Shown in pieces: positions 16,125-23,867 of a DNA stretch of 64,000 nucleotides. Both the position numbers and the translations under genes were made by a program. The stretch comes from Neobacillus novalis NBRC 102450 (GTDB taxonomy: Bacteria > Bacillota > Bacilli > Bacillales > Cytobacillaceae): assembly GCF_001591805.1 (NCBI RefSeq), contig NZ_BCVP01000010.1, positions 1 through 64,000 on the forward strand, given 5' to 3'. Under the pieces are notes generated by a model, which was not told where the DNA came from, searched no databases, and worked only from the letters and a program-made list of their open reading frames with translations. Numbering within the stretch: position 1 is the stretch's first letter; each line of letters starts with the position of its first letter.

Positions 16125-16622
16125 CTACACATTCAAAGATTTTTTTATACAAACGGCAGGTAAGCATTGTATTCCACTAAAGCTGGAAATTTCCACGTTC
16201 ATAAACACACATGTTGAAATTAAATCATCTACATTTTCACAATGTAACTGACAGCAAGGAGAACATTTGTGATCATTGCAATTTGGAACACATTTGTCAT
16301 GATTTTTAAATTTTAGTAGCTCCAAGACAGCACAATCTCCTTCTAAATTAATGACCCGAAAAAGAAATGTTGTAAAACAAACAAACTTTTCCTTGTTTGA
16401 TTCATTATCAAAACATGTGGTAACACCTTCCACTTTAAATGGCTCTAAATCACCATAAAGGATGAATGGGATTGTATTTTTAAAGGTCTTCCCTAAAGGT
16501 TCCAAACAGGATAACGAATTATTAAAGTCACACTTTTGTTTACTCATTTTTCTTTGTGTATTTAATATTAATTCTAAAGTTGTTTTCAAGCATTTCTTTT
16601 CATCAATCTGACATTTCTCCAT
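16125..16622 (-). CDS. Spore coat protein of the CotY/CotZ (ExsY) type
   Basis: A 165-residue cysteine-rich protein with about 16 cysteines. Its core TTFLFRVINLEGDCAVLELL and the C-terminal SFSGIQCLPAVCI match the CotY/CotZ/ExsY family, whose members crosslink by disulfides to form the outer coat crust or exosporium base layer. The N-terminal third (ILNTQRKMSKQKCDFNNS) is less conserved. ATG 16622 follows AAGGGGAAG. The next gene on the same strand, about 225 nt upstream, encodes an Ena-like appendage subunit. Expression should be late mother-cell (sigma-K); I cannot identify that promoter securely. Confidence 0.75.
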   Translation of the reverse strand: MEKCQIDEKKCLKTTLELILNTQRKMSKQKCDFNNSLSCLEPLGKTFKNTIPFILYGDLEPFKVEGVTTCFDNESNKEKFVCFTTFLFRVINLEGDCAVLELLKFKNHDKCVPNCNDHKCSPCCQLHCENVDDLISTCVFMNVEISSFSGIQCLPAVCIKKSLNV

Positions 16623-16754
16623 AAAAAATCTTCCCCTTAAATGGAAATACCTTTTTAATTATTTATATGGAAATCGAATGAGCTTTGAGTGGGACTTCAT
16701 GCAAATTGAGGAAAAGAGTGAATATAAATATATTCCTTAGATCATTTGATAAAC

Positions 16755-16792
16755 AAGCCCACCCCCCCTTGGACGCCAAGGAGGGTGGGCTG
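16755..16792 (-). terminator. Strong hairpin after the Ena-like gene
   Basis: AGCCCACCC...CCTTGG and CCAAGG...GGGTGGGCT form a long GC-rich stem. On the minus strand only TTGTTT follows, so release may be partial and read-through into the coat gene is possible. Confidence 0.6.
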
Positions 16793-16846
16793 TTGAAGGT
16801 CTCATAGTTGGAATTAGTATTGAATTTAAAATTAATTTTCAGCTGG

Positions 16847-17248
16847 TTATTGGATTCTATAACGAGGAGTAATACAAAATTCACCTGCTGCCGGAAGAGC
16901 TGCTGTAGCTCCTGTTGCGAATACTCGAATTGTATCAAATCGTGAAATAGTAAAATTAAATGTCCCTTCAATTGGAACTACTGATTGCCTTACGATGACA
17001 CCGCCTGTCCCATCGATAGGATCAGCTCCTTTTACAAATTGTACTGTAATAGGGAAATTTCCAGTGTTTTTTACATACCCTGACGTAAAAATAACATCAT
17101 TTGAATTTGTAGCAAAAATAACCTCTGCATTTGCTACAAGATCACCAGCAACTGTAAATTCATTGCAAATTTTGTCTTGTACAAAATTTTTAGGATCACA
17201 ACAACTAAAACCACTATTTCCATTGTTCCCGTTAAAACTTTGACACAT
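16847..17248 (-). CDS. Ena-like endospore appendage subunit (DUF3992)
   Basis: A 133-residue DUF3992 protein. This family includes Ena1A/Ena1B, the subunits of the disulfide-linked pili on Bacillus cereus-group spores. An N-terminal connector with a Cys-Cys pair (GFSCCDPKNF) is followed by VQDKICNEFTVAG, a jelly-roll-like beta core, and the C-terminal block ISRFDTIRVF...GEFCITPRYRIQ, closely like the corresponding Ena1B blocks as I recall them. The two N-terminal cysteines and the Cys in GEFC are the positions used for inter-subunit crosslinks in Ena fibres. ATG 17248 follows GGAGGTG; a start 13 codons upstream lacks a ribosome site. The family assignment is by memory of sequence, not a search. 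Confidence 0.8.
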   Translation of the reverse strand: MCQSFNGNNGNSGFSCCDPKNFVQDKICNEFTVAGDLVANAEVIFATNSNDVIFTSGYVKNTGNFPITVQFVKGADPIDGTGGVIVRQSVVPIEGTFNFTISRFDTIRVFATGATAALPAAGEFCITPRYRIQ

Positions 17249-17407
17249 AAGTGAATCACCTCCGTTCCTTATATAATGTAATTTCACTCTTTATTAAATG
17301 TTTTAAATGAGAAATGGCTTGGACTATGGTTGATAATAACTAAAATATTTTGCCTTCTTGGATTTCGATCAGAAAAAGCGAATGAACACAGTTAATCCCA
17401 GTGTTAA

Positions 17408-17459
17408 AGGGTCAGACACCCCGCACGTTAAAGCTATAGTTCACCGGGGGTCTGACCCA
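17408..17459. repeat. Palindrome with GGGTCAGACCCC-type arms
   Basis: AGGGTCAGACACCCCG and CGGGGGTCTGACCC flank a spacer containing CACGTTAAAGC. Clear member of the dispersed family. Confidence 0.75.
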
Positions 17460-17474
17460 CTAGCCATTTTTCCC

Positions 17475-17524
17475 CACACAAAAAAACACCCACAAATGTT
17501 GAAAAAACAACATTTGTGAATGTT
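17475..17524. repeat. 50-bp direct repeat, copy B
   Basis: CACACAAAAAAACACCCACA, then AATGTTG-A(6)-CAACATT. Same orientation as copy A at 16061-16110. Confidence 0.7.
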
Positions 17525-17532
17525 TCGCAACG

Positions 17533-17560
17533 AAAAAAACCAGAGTAACCGTGCCTCTGG
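17533..17560 (-). terminator. Terminator of the DksA/TraR-type gene
   Basis: CCAGAG and CTCTGG pair around GCACGGTTA, followed on the minus strand by GTTTTTTTC. Directly downstream of the stop at 17564. Confidence 0.7.
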
Positions 17561-17563
17561 TCT

Positions 17564-18049
17564 TTACTTCGTTCTATACGATGAATTCCCGTGTTCTTGT
17601 TGCAGCTCATCTACCGTTTGAAGGCGATAATCACCTCTTTGGTCGTCTATCGTAGTGGAAAAGGAAAGCTCTGTTTGAGGAATGGAATCTGCCAATTCAT
17701 CAAACTTTTCTTGCGCATTAACCGTACGTTTTGCATACGGAAGAACCTCTAGCCTGTCATAAGGAATGTCCTCTCCAGTATCTACACATTTTCCATATGT
17801 TCCGCTGCGAATTCGGTCTAACGCTTCATTTACTTCATTTAATATATGTTGAGCTGAATCTTTTATTGAAAATTGTACTTCTCTTTCTTCCAATTGTGTG
17901 GCCGTATCAGCAAAGTGGCTATCATAGCTTGCCAATTCACCATAATCCTCAAATGACAATGGCTTGTTTGCTTCGATAACTTCAAGCATTTCCTGTTTCA
18001 TTCGTGTCAATTTTTTCTTAAAATGGGTGAGTTCCCTTTCTGTTAACAT
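17564..18049 (-). CDS. TraR/DksA-type protein (YteA-like) with degenerate zinc finger
   Basis: A 161-residue protein with an N-terminal coiled coil (residues 1-85) and a DksA/TraR C4-like domain (IRSGTYGKCVDTGEDIPYDR, then LEVLPYAKRTV). Only one of the four zinc-finger cysteines remains (Cys in GKCVDTG), as is common in the Bacillus YteA group. DksA relatives enter the secondary channel of RNA polymerase; YteA-type proteins appear in sporulation and general-stress contexts but are poorly known. ATG 18049 has a weak, T-rich upstream and an AGAGAGG-like site. Confidence 0.8.
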   Translation of the reverse strand: MLTERELTHFKKKLTRMKQEMLEVIEANKPLSFEDYGELASYDSHFADTATQLEEREVQFSIKDSAQHILNEVNEALDRIRSGTYGKCVDTGEDIPYDRLEVLPYAKRTVNAQEKFDELADSIPQTELSFSTTIDDQRGDYRLQTVDELQQEHGNSSYRTK

Positions 18050-18331
18050 ATTTTTTTCCTCTCTTTCGTTTCTTTTACTTTTTTTACATACCCTTTCAAC
18101 ATAGAATCATAACTTGGACATCCAATGAAATTTCGGGCTCAATTAAAAAATCCCACGATTACAAGAGTTCTGGATGTAAACAAATAATGAATCTGCTGCA
18201 CCCGAAGGCTGACCATCTGGCATTAATTAAGCATTCTATCAAAAAAAAATAATAGAAATCGATACTTATTTAGGAAAATGGGTATTATACCTTCTAGAGC
18301 AAATTATTTTTCTAAGAAAGAAGGGATTATC

Positions 18332-18484
18332 TTGATTTGGACAATTATTGGATTTTTACTATTATGTTGGGTTCTCGGGCTTGTTTTCCATATTGCTGGA
18401 GGGCTTATTCACCTGTTACTCGTAGTAGCTGTCGTAGTGTTCCTTTTTAAATTATTTTCAGGCAGAATGGGGAATAAAGCCTAA
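18332..18484 (+). CDS. Lmo0937-family small membrane protein
   Basis: A 50-residue, two-helix membrane protein (LIWTIIGFLLLCWVLGLVF, then GGLIHLLLVVAVVVFLFKLF, ending GRMGNKA), matching the widespread Lmo0937 group of Firmicutes. I choose TTG 18332, since AAGAAAGAAGGG sits just upstream and the family starts here; the longer frame from 18278 adds a non-family extension. Relatives are often stress-induced; function unknown. Confidence 0.7.
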   Translation: MIWTIIGFLLLCWVLGLVFHIAGGLIHLLLVVAVVVFLFKLFSGRMGNKA

Positions 18485-18566
18485 TCACCGTCATTTTTCT
18501 AGATCAGCGTGGTTCTGTCCGGCTGGCCCCATTTCCACCTCCGGACAGCATTCAGAGTCCAAACAT

Positions 18567-18616
18567 AAAAAAGAACCAGATCCCGTCCTATTACTGGATG
18601 GGGCCTGGTTCTTTTT
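18567..18616 (+). terminator. Strong hairpin terminator
   Basis: AAAGAACCAG...GTCC pairs with GGAT...CTGGTTCTTTTT. It can serve the small membrane gene on the plus strand and face the MFS gene on the minus strand. Confidence 0.6.
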
Positions 18617-18725
18617 GGGTCACTAAAAAAAGTTCAATCATTGTTTTTGTTCCTTCGACTTCCACCATTACTCTTGGAGTTTTAGACGTACATTCCTTTG
18701 TCATTTTTCAAGGCATATTGAACGA

Positions 18726-18756
18726 CCCCGTTTGTTTAAGTACATTCCCTCACAAT
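18726..18756. repeat. Dispersed repeat CCCCGTTTGTTTAAGTACATTC
   Basis: Core CCGTTTGTTTAAGTACATTC followed by CCTCACAAT. Variants occur at 25408-25440 and 27421-27450 in the same orientation. Here it lies just beyond the MFS gene stop. Confidence 0.65.
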
Positions 18757-18796
18757 GTTCCAAGCTACTTGAAGTAAAAACTAAGTTTTTTATAAC

Positions 18797-20176
18797 CTAT
18801 GGAGTATTGGTTACGAGTTTGCCTTTTGTGATAAACAGAATTCCTGGCAATAAAATAACTGATACAACAATTAAAATGATGGTCATCCAACTTTGGTTAG
18901 TATCGTTGACTCCAGTGGCAAACATCACGCCAAATAAACTAGAGGCGAGGATATTGCCCATGAATCTCGATGTCATAAATAAACCTGAAGCCGTTCCAGT
19001 TTCAGATACAGAAACAAAAGAAAAGAGTAACGTCTGTAAACCTATATTTAAAATACCATTACTGATTCCAATGGTCGACAACACCAAGAATATCCAGTAA
19101 AGTGGAGAGTCATGATTGATTGTCAAAAAGAGGATAACACCCACTAATCCTATAACACCCCCTGTAAGTAAAGGTATTCTATATCCTAACTTTTCAATCC
19201 AACGAGTCGCAAGAGGAGTCATGATAATACCAAATATGGAAATAGAGAGCATCATAATGCCAGTTTGTTTAGAGCTAAGCAATAATACAGACTGAAAATA
19301 GATTGGCATGGAAAGCAGCAGGGCAAAAAAAATTAAGGTAGATAAAATATATTGAACATACACGAATGAAATGTTGAGATTTTTCTTCAAGAACACGACA
19401 TCAATAAAAGGTTCGTCTTTCCTTTTTTCAAAGTAGTAAAATAATAATGTTAACGCTAAAGAACCAATAAATGTCCATAAATTTAAACCAGTTTCTAATG
19501 TTTGGAAGAAGTACATCCAAACAGTGATTAAAAAACTGAATAATAAAATCCCAATCCCATCCCATTTGAATGTTCTAGCTGTTTTCTTTTCATCATTTGG
19601 GATAGAAAGGACAGCCAAAATGGCTGAAATAATGATAATTGGAAAGTTTATATAAAAAATCACATGCCAGCCGCCCTGCTGAATTAACAGCCCACTGATT
19701 GTCGGCCCAAAGGCAGCGGTAGTGGTAGCAAATACCGAAAGTGTACCGATTACTCTATTTTGATTTTTTTCAATAGTAGAACGAATGATTCCAATTCCAG
19801 CAGGATACAGAGCAGATGTACCGATTGCTTGTATCGTTCTCATTGCTAGTAGAAACGGCATATTCGGAGATAATGGAGCAGTAAATGAAGAAATACCTAC
19901 CAATAGAAGTCCAAACAAAAAGATTTTTTTCCTTCCATAGAAGTCACTAAGTTTACCAATAAGGGGTAAGAAAATAGCACTTATGATAAAATAGGAAGCA
20001 ATTAACCATGTAATATCTTTTGATGAAAGCATAAATTCATTTTTTATCTCTGGTAAAGCAACAGTTATCATCGTCGTATTTAATGGGTTTAATATTACAC
20101 CTAAAGCGATTGCGACGATTAAAAAATTCTGATTTTTAACGAGAGAAAGATTCTTTGTTACCGACATAAAACTCAT
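18797..20176 (-). CDS. MFS drug exporter (DHA2, 14-helix type)
   Basis: A 459-residue transporter with about 14 membrane segments. Motif A is visible as GKLSDFYGRKKIFLFG near residue 75 and motif C-like sequence as TAAFGPTISGLLIQQGGWHVIFYIN near 160, typical of proton-driven multidrug exporters of the EmrB/QacA group. The N-terminus MSVTKNLSLVKNQNF is cytoplasmic. ATG 20176 could be replaced by the Met four codons in (20164). No regulator gene is adjacent, unless the 47-residue protein encoded just upstream plays that role. Substrate unknown. Confidence 0.83.
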   Translation of the reverse strand: MSFMSVTKNLSLVKNQNFLIVAIALGVILNPLNTTMITVALPEIKNEFMLSSKDITWLIASYFIISAIFLPLIGKLSDFYGRKKIFLFGLLLVGISSFTAPLSPNMPFLLAMRTIQAIGTSALYPAGIGIIRSTIEKNQNRVIGTLSVFATTTAAFGPTISGLLIQQGGWHVIFYINFPIIIISAILAVLSIPNDEKKTARTFKWDGIGILLFSFLITVWMYFFQTLETGLNLWTFIGSLALTLLFYYFEKRKDEPFIDVVFLKKNLNISFVYVQYILSTLIFFALLLSMPIYFQSVLLLSSKQTGIMMLSISIFGIIMTPLATRWIEKLGYRIPLLTGGVIGLVGVILFLTINHDSPLYWIFLVLSTIGISNGILNIGLQTLLFSFVSVSETGTASGLFMTSRFMGNILASSLFGVMFATGVNDTNQSWMTIILIVVSVILLPGILFITKGKLVTNTP

Positions 20177-20356
20177 ATTCTCCTCTTTGATAAATTCTAT
20201 TTAGATAAAAGTATATCAAATAAAATGAATTTTATCCTCTTGTGTAAGTTGTACAAAAATTCATTGGTTCTCACTCAATTCTAACTCCTTTATAGTTATG
20301 CCATCTGTGGTTAGTCGATATAATCCGAAAACAACTGGATTAATTTGCACCAATCC

Positions 20357-20500
20357 CTAACTCAAAAGATCCTTGAGTACCTGTTGTACGTCCGATAAAT
20401 TCCCCGATGGTTTCGGAAGCTGATTAGCAATCTGTATCGCTGTCTGCCATTCAGTGGTTATTGATAGCAACACGCTTCGTTGTTTTGTGGAGAAGTTCAT
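20357..20500 (-). CDS. Small helix-rich protein of 47 residues
   Basis: A short gene with an excellent ribosome site (AGGGAGGAAG) before ATG 20500. The product reads MNFSTKQRSVLLSITTEWQT and continues with IQIANQLPKPSG and a final helix SDVQQVLKDLLS. The spacing of helices looks like half of a winged helix (AIQIANQLP), so it may be a tiny regulator or the remains of one. It lies 180 nt upstream of the MFS exporter on the same strand. Family not recognised. Confidence 0.5.
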   Translation of the reverse strand: MNFSTKQRSVLLSITTEWQTAIQIANQLPKPSGNLSDVQQVLKDLLS

Positions 20501-20752
20501 ATTTTCTTCCTCCCTACTTTTTTAGGTCATCATATTATTATATTGTGTACGTTCTTAATGACTGAAAAGTTTCGTTAATCGGTAACAAACAGCTATCTAC
20601 AATCATTTTACTTATTGATACTTTATCACTACGATGACCATGCAAGGTTAACACGCTGCTGCACCATAACTAGGTTTTATCTAATAGAAAACAGGGAATG
20701 TATCCTCTAGACATAGTAACCCCTGTTGTATAATTAAAGAGGAGTGATTTTC

Positions 20753-21049
20753 GTGGACAAGCAGTTAAATGACCAAGAACTAGCAAACCATATTTATAAA
20801 AACGGAGATTCATTAACAAGTTTTGATGATTTCAGAGAATACCTGAGAGGAAAAGTTAGTTTAGGAAAAAAACTAGGGATGGACGAGGAGCAATTAGCCA
20901 ATTCGGCTCAGAAAGTAGCCGATTACCTTGCCGATAAGCAGCCGCCTAAAAATTCCGAGGAGCGATTATTGCAGGAGCTTTGGAAAGTAGGTAAGGAAGA
21001 TGAACAACACAAACTGGCACATATGCTTGTCCGATTAGTACAGGATTAA
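20753..21049 (+). CDS. DUF3243-family protein (YmfJ-like)
   Basis: A 98-residue soluble helical protein matching DUF3243 (SFDDFREYLRGKVSLGKKLGM, then VADYLADKQPPKNSEERLLQELW). Members are small conserved Bacillales proteins of unknown function. GTG 20753 is chosen because AAAGAGGAG lies 8 nt upstream; the GTG at 20744 overlaps that site. A terminator shared with the convergent aldo-keto reductase gene follows. Confidence 0.82.
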   Translation: MDKQLNDQELANHIYKNGDSLTSFDDFREYLRGKVSLGKKLGMDEEQLANSAQKVADYLADKQPPKNSEERLLQELWKVGKEDEQHKLAHMLVRLVQD

Positions 21050-21053
21050 TATT

Positions 21054-21094
21054 AAAAAAGCACATCACATATTTATATTAGTGATGTGCTTTTA
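21054..21094. terminator. Bidirectional terminator
   Basis: AAAAGCACATCAC pairs with GTGATGTGCTTTT between two convergent genes, with A/T runs on both sides. Confidence 0.75.
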
Positions 21095-21115
21095 AGCTTT
21101 ACGATCTGAAAGGGT

Positions 21116-21958
21116 TTAAAATTCTTCGTATGTAGCTGGATCTTGATTGTTAATTCTGCCGTCCGCCCGAGTTAATCCTGAAATCCTGTTCATTTCAGTA
21201 TCATCTAGTGAAAAGTCGAAAATAGATATATTTTCAAGTTGCCGTGCAGGAGACGCAGATTTTGGAATGGAAATGGCGCCTAGCTGATAATGCCAACGTA
21301 AAATAATTTGTGATAAAGACTTGTTATGGTGTTCGGCAATCTGTTGAATCATATCATTTTGTAAAACTTCACTTGCACGAGCTAATGGACTCCAAGACTC
21401 AGTCTGTATTTTATTCTCTTCATGCCATTTTCTTTGTGGTGCTTGATTGAAAAATGGGTGTAATTCAATTTGATTCATGCTAGGTTTTACGCCAGTTTCC
21501 TTTTCTAAGCGCATTAAATGCTCAGGTAAGAAATTGCAAACACCAATAGAACGAATAAGCCCCTCTTTTTTAGCGTCAATTAATGCTTGCCACGCTTCTA
21601 CGTAAGTATCCTGTTTAGGGTTTGGCCAATGAATCAAATATAGATCATAATAATCAAGATTTGCACGATATAATGATTCTTGAATGGTCGTAATCGCTTT
21701 ATCATAAGACTGATAGCGGCCGGGCAGTTTGGATGTAATTTTTAATTCCTCTCTTGGAACAGAACTGCGTCTAACGGCCTCCCCTACCGTTCCTTCATTT
21801 TCATAATTATAAGCAGAATCGATAAGACGATAGCCGAAATCGATTGCACTTAGGATAGAATTAACACCTTCATTTCCCTTAAGTTTATATGTTCCCAAAC
21901 CGATTACCGGCACTGTCATCCCATCATTTAGTGTAATTTCCGGAATTGTCTTGCCCAT
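21116..21958 (-). CDS. Aldo/keto reductase
   Basis: A 280-residue NADPH-dependent AKR of the YvgN/YtbE type. The catalytic tetrad appears as DSAYNYENE (Asp, Tyr), TSKLPG (Lys) and LIHWPNP (His). The cofactor segment ISIPKSASPARQLEN is near the C-terminus. These enzymes reduce methylglyoxal and other small carbonyls. ATG 21958 follows an AGGGAGT site. Monocistronic, with a shared terminator. Substrate not evident. Confidence 0.88.
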   Translation of the reverse strand: MGKTIPEITLNDGMTVPVIGLGTYKLKGNEGVNSILSAIDFGYRLIDSAYNYENEGTVGEAVRRSSVPREELKITSKLPGRYQSYDKAITTIQESLYRANLDYYDLYLIHWPNPKQDTYVEAWQALIDAKKEGLIRSIGVCNFLPEHLMRLEKETGVKPSMNQIELHPFFNQAPQRKWHEENKIQTESWSPLARASEVLQNDMIQQIAEHHNKSLSQIILRWHYQLGAISIPKSASPARQLENISIFDFSLDDTEMNRISGLTRADGRINNQDPATYEEF

Positions 21959-22235
21959 AATTAATCACTCCCTTCAATGAGTTTCTCTATAAGGTAAGGC
22001 AGCTACAGCTTACAGATGCAATCATAATCAATATCAAAAGATTTTCCTTCAAATTTAACAGCAGAAACTTGAGTAAATCAAGTCGGAGATTCTCATCATC
22101 CTCCTCACTTTTCCTTCAGCTTCTTTTCTATATATTATAGGCCAGATTTGTTGATTCCTACAATTAAAATTAAGTATAAGATTTAATACTTATTGTCCAA
22201 TCGGTAACATATGTAATACCGAAGGAGGTTTGATA

Positions 22236-22517
22236 TTGAAAAAATTATTAATCGCTAATCTGCTATTATTGTTTAGTTTAATTTATGTAGTTGTTCGGAT
22301 TACCCATAGATCATTATATCTTCCTCAGATGTATATAAATGCTGATAATCCTGTTAGTTTCCATTGGTATTTCATTGCAATAGATACTGGATTAATTCAA
22401 GACAAAATTGGCAATTCAATGCACGTCTCAATTTATTTAATATGGATGACTCCAATTTATTTGCTTGTCTTAGTTTCTTTAATTCTTACCTTTTTAGCTT
22501 TAAAACAGAAAATGTAA
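22236..22517 (+). CDS. Small two-helix membrane protein
   Basis: A 93-residue protein with a hydrophobic N-terminal segment (ANLLLLFSLIYVVVRI), a 40-residue polar middle probably outside the membrane (SFHWYFIAIDTG), and a C-terminal helix (MTPIYLLVLVSLILTFLALK). TTG 22236 is 7 nt after AAGGAGG and is preferred over TTG 22230. No family recognised. The strong ribosome site and coding pattern make it a probable real gene. Confidence 0.6.
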   Translation: MKKLLIANLLLLFSLIYVVVRITHRSLYLPQMYINADNPVSFHWYFIAIDTGLIQDKIGNSMHVSIYLIWMTPIYLLVLVSLILTFLALKQKM

Positions 22518-22605
22518 AATAATTATTCCTTATGCACCTAGTGGTTTCAAAAAACAATCTAATAATGGAAATCGTGCATTACCTTTTAAGTATTAACAGG
22601 TAAAA

Positions 22606-22657
22606 AGAGTCAGACCCCCAGCACACTAAAGCGTGAGCACGTCGGGGTTCTGACCCT
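22606..22657. repeat. Palindrome with GGGTCAGACCCC-type arms
   Basis: AGAGTCAGACCCCCAGCACA and CGTCGGGGTTCTGACCCT around CTAAAGCGTGAG. Almost the same layout as the copy at 1360-1411. It sits next to the stop of the following minus-strand gene. Confidence 0.75.
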
Positions 22658-22664
22658 AGTAGTT

Positions 22665-23075
22665 TTATGGAACTATGCGAGTTATTTTGGCTGCTTCTTC
22701 TTCTAGTACATGAATTCCTCCGATTACTTCATAAGCTGAACCAAGTGACACAAGTAAATCTCCTGTAATCGCTAGTTGTTGTTCTTGAAAAAGTTTGACC
22801 AAATCTGTTTCTCCTAATTGTCTAGATACAGATACAGCTTCAAGAATCTGGCCAATCGTCCTAATCCAAACACCAGTTAGTATTTGTTGTTCGCCTATAT
22901 TATTCGAATTATCTTCTAAATGAAAAAGCTCTGATAATCCTTTAAGTTCAATAATCTGTCCCAAGACTTGAACCCAAAGCCCGAATGAAACCTGTTTTTC
23001 TAGTTGTAAAATTTTTATACTTTTATGATCGCTATAATCTTTTCCCTTTTGATTGATATTCATTGAATAATCCAT
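22665..23075 (-). CDS. DUF6944-like repetitive protein
   Basis: A 136-residue protein with three internal repeats of about 40 residues: FGLWVQVLGQIIELKGLSEL, TGVWIRTIGQILEAVSVSRQ and TGDLLVSLGSAYEVIGG. This GxWxQxxGQxLEA pattern matches the repetitive DUF6944 group of Bacillales as I recall it. ATG 23075 has GGGG 9 nt upstream and is preferred over TTG 23084. There are no membrane segments or cysteines. Function unknown; some related proteins are associated with spores, which I cannot test here. Confidence 0.6.
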   Translation of the reverse strand: MDYSMNINQKGKDYSDHKSIKILQLEKQVSFGLWVQVLGQIIELKGLSELFHLEDNSNNIGEQQILTGVWIRTIGQILEAVSVSRQLGETDLVKLFQEQQLAITGDLLVSLGSAYEVIGGIHVLEEEAAKITRIVP

Positions 23076-23351
23076 TCTTAGCAACCCCAGAACAAATTTT
23101 GCTTTATTTTATGTTAAACAATGGCAAATGTGTTTCCCTGAATCTTTTCTAAAAAAGGTTCTTTTTTCATTCTTTCCCGATATTTATTTGGTATTACAAG
23201 GTGGATTTTCTAAAAATCGAGAAAAAATTTCGTATTTCAAAAGTCAAAAGCTCCCCAAAACTAAGATCATCTGTTATTTTTAATATTATATTGTTATCCA
23301 AAAAATATGTTTACTTTTAAATCAAAGGAATTAAAACACTGGGGGAAAATT

Positions 23352-23768
23352 ATGTATCAGCTGCGAGGACATCATCTATTTTGCCTTCTAGGCTATCGGG
23401 GAATGGGCTATTCCAAAGAATACGTAGAAAATATGACGCGATTGCATCAAATCTTGAGAAACAACCCAAAAACGCTGATTCAGCTCGTAAAGGGACCAGA
23501 TCAGTTGTGTGAAAAGTACCCTAATTCAGGTGAATGCCATTGTCAAAACGACCAAATCTATGAAAGGGATTCCGTTATTTTAGACAAAATGGACCTTAAA
23601 ATCGGCCAAATTCTGAAATGGGACGACATTGAGTCCCGTATCCGAAAGCATGTCAAACCCTCCGATATTCAAGTAGTCTGTGAAACTTGTTCTTGGCGTT
23701 CTTATGGGGTTTGCGAGGAAGGGATTCGAGAGATTCATGAAGGGAAGGGCTTAAGAGAAATTCAATAA
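23352..23768 (+). CDS. DUF1284-family protein
   Basis: A 138-residue protein matching DUF1284: LRGHHLFCLLGYRGMGYS at the N-terminus and cysteines in DQLCEKYPNSGECHC and VCETCSWRSYGVC, which could bind iron-sulfur or zinc. ATG 23352 follows GGGGGA; a start 15 codons upstream is outside the family. The function is not established. No linked gene suggests a pathway. Confidence 0.82.
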   Translation: MYQLRGHHLFCLLGYRGMGYSKEYVENMTRLHQILRNNPKTLIQLVKGPDQLCEKYPNSGECHCQNDQIYERDSVILDKMDLKIGQILKWDDIESRIRKHVKPSDIQVVCETCSWRSYGVCEEGIREIHEGKGLREIQ

Positions 23769-23795
23769 GCCCGCAGTAATTCGATCAATTTTAAA

Positions 23796-23838
23796 AAAGT
23801 CTGATCCTCAGTGTAGCACATCGAGGTTCTCCCCCTTT
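23796..23838. repeat. Decayed palindrome of the GGGTCAGACCC family
   Basis: AAGTCTGATCCTCAGTG and CACATCGAGGTTCTCCCCC retain the arm pattern and the GCACATCG core but pair poorly. Confidence 0.4.
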
Positions 23839-23867
23839 AAAACAGCGAAAATAATAGCTTCCCTTAT

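Noticed and set aside
17250-17340. Sigma-K promoter before the Ena-like gene
   Set aside because: CATTATATA loosely fits the -10 consensus, but no -35 at the right distance is convincing.
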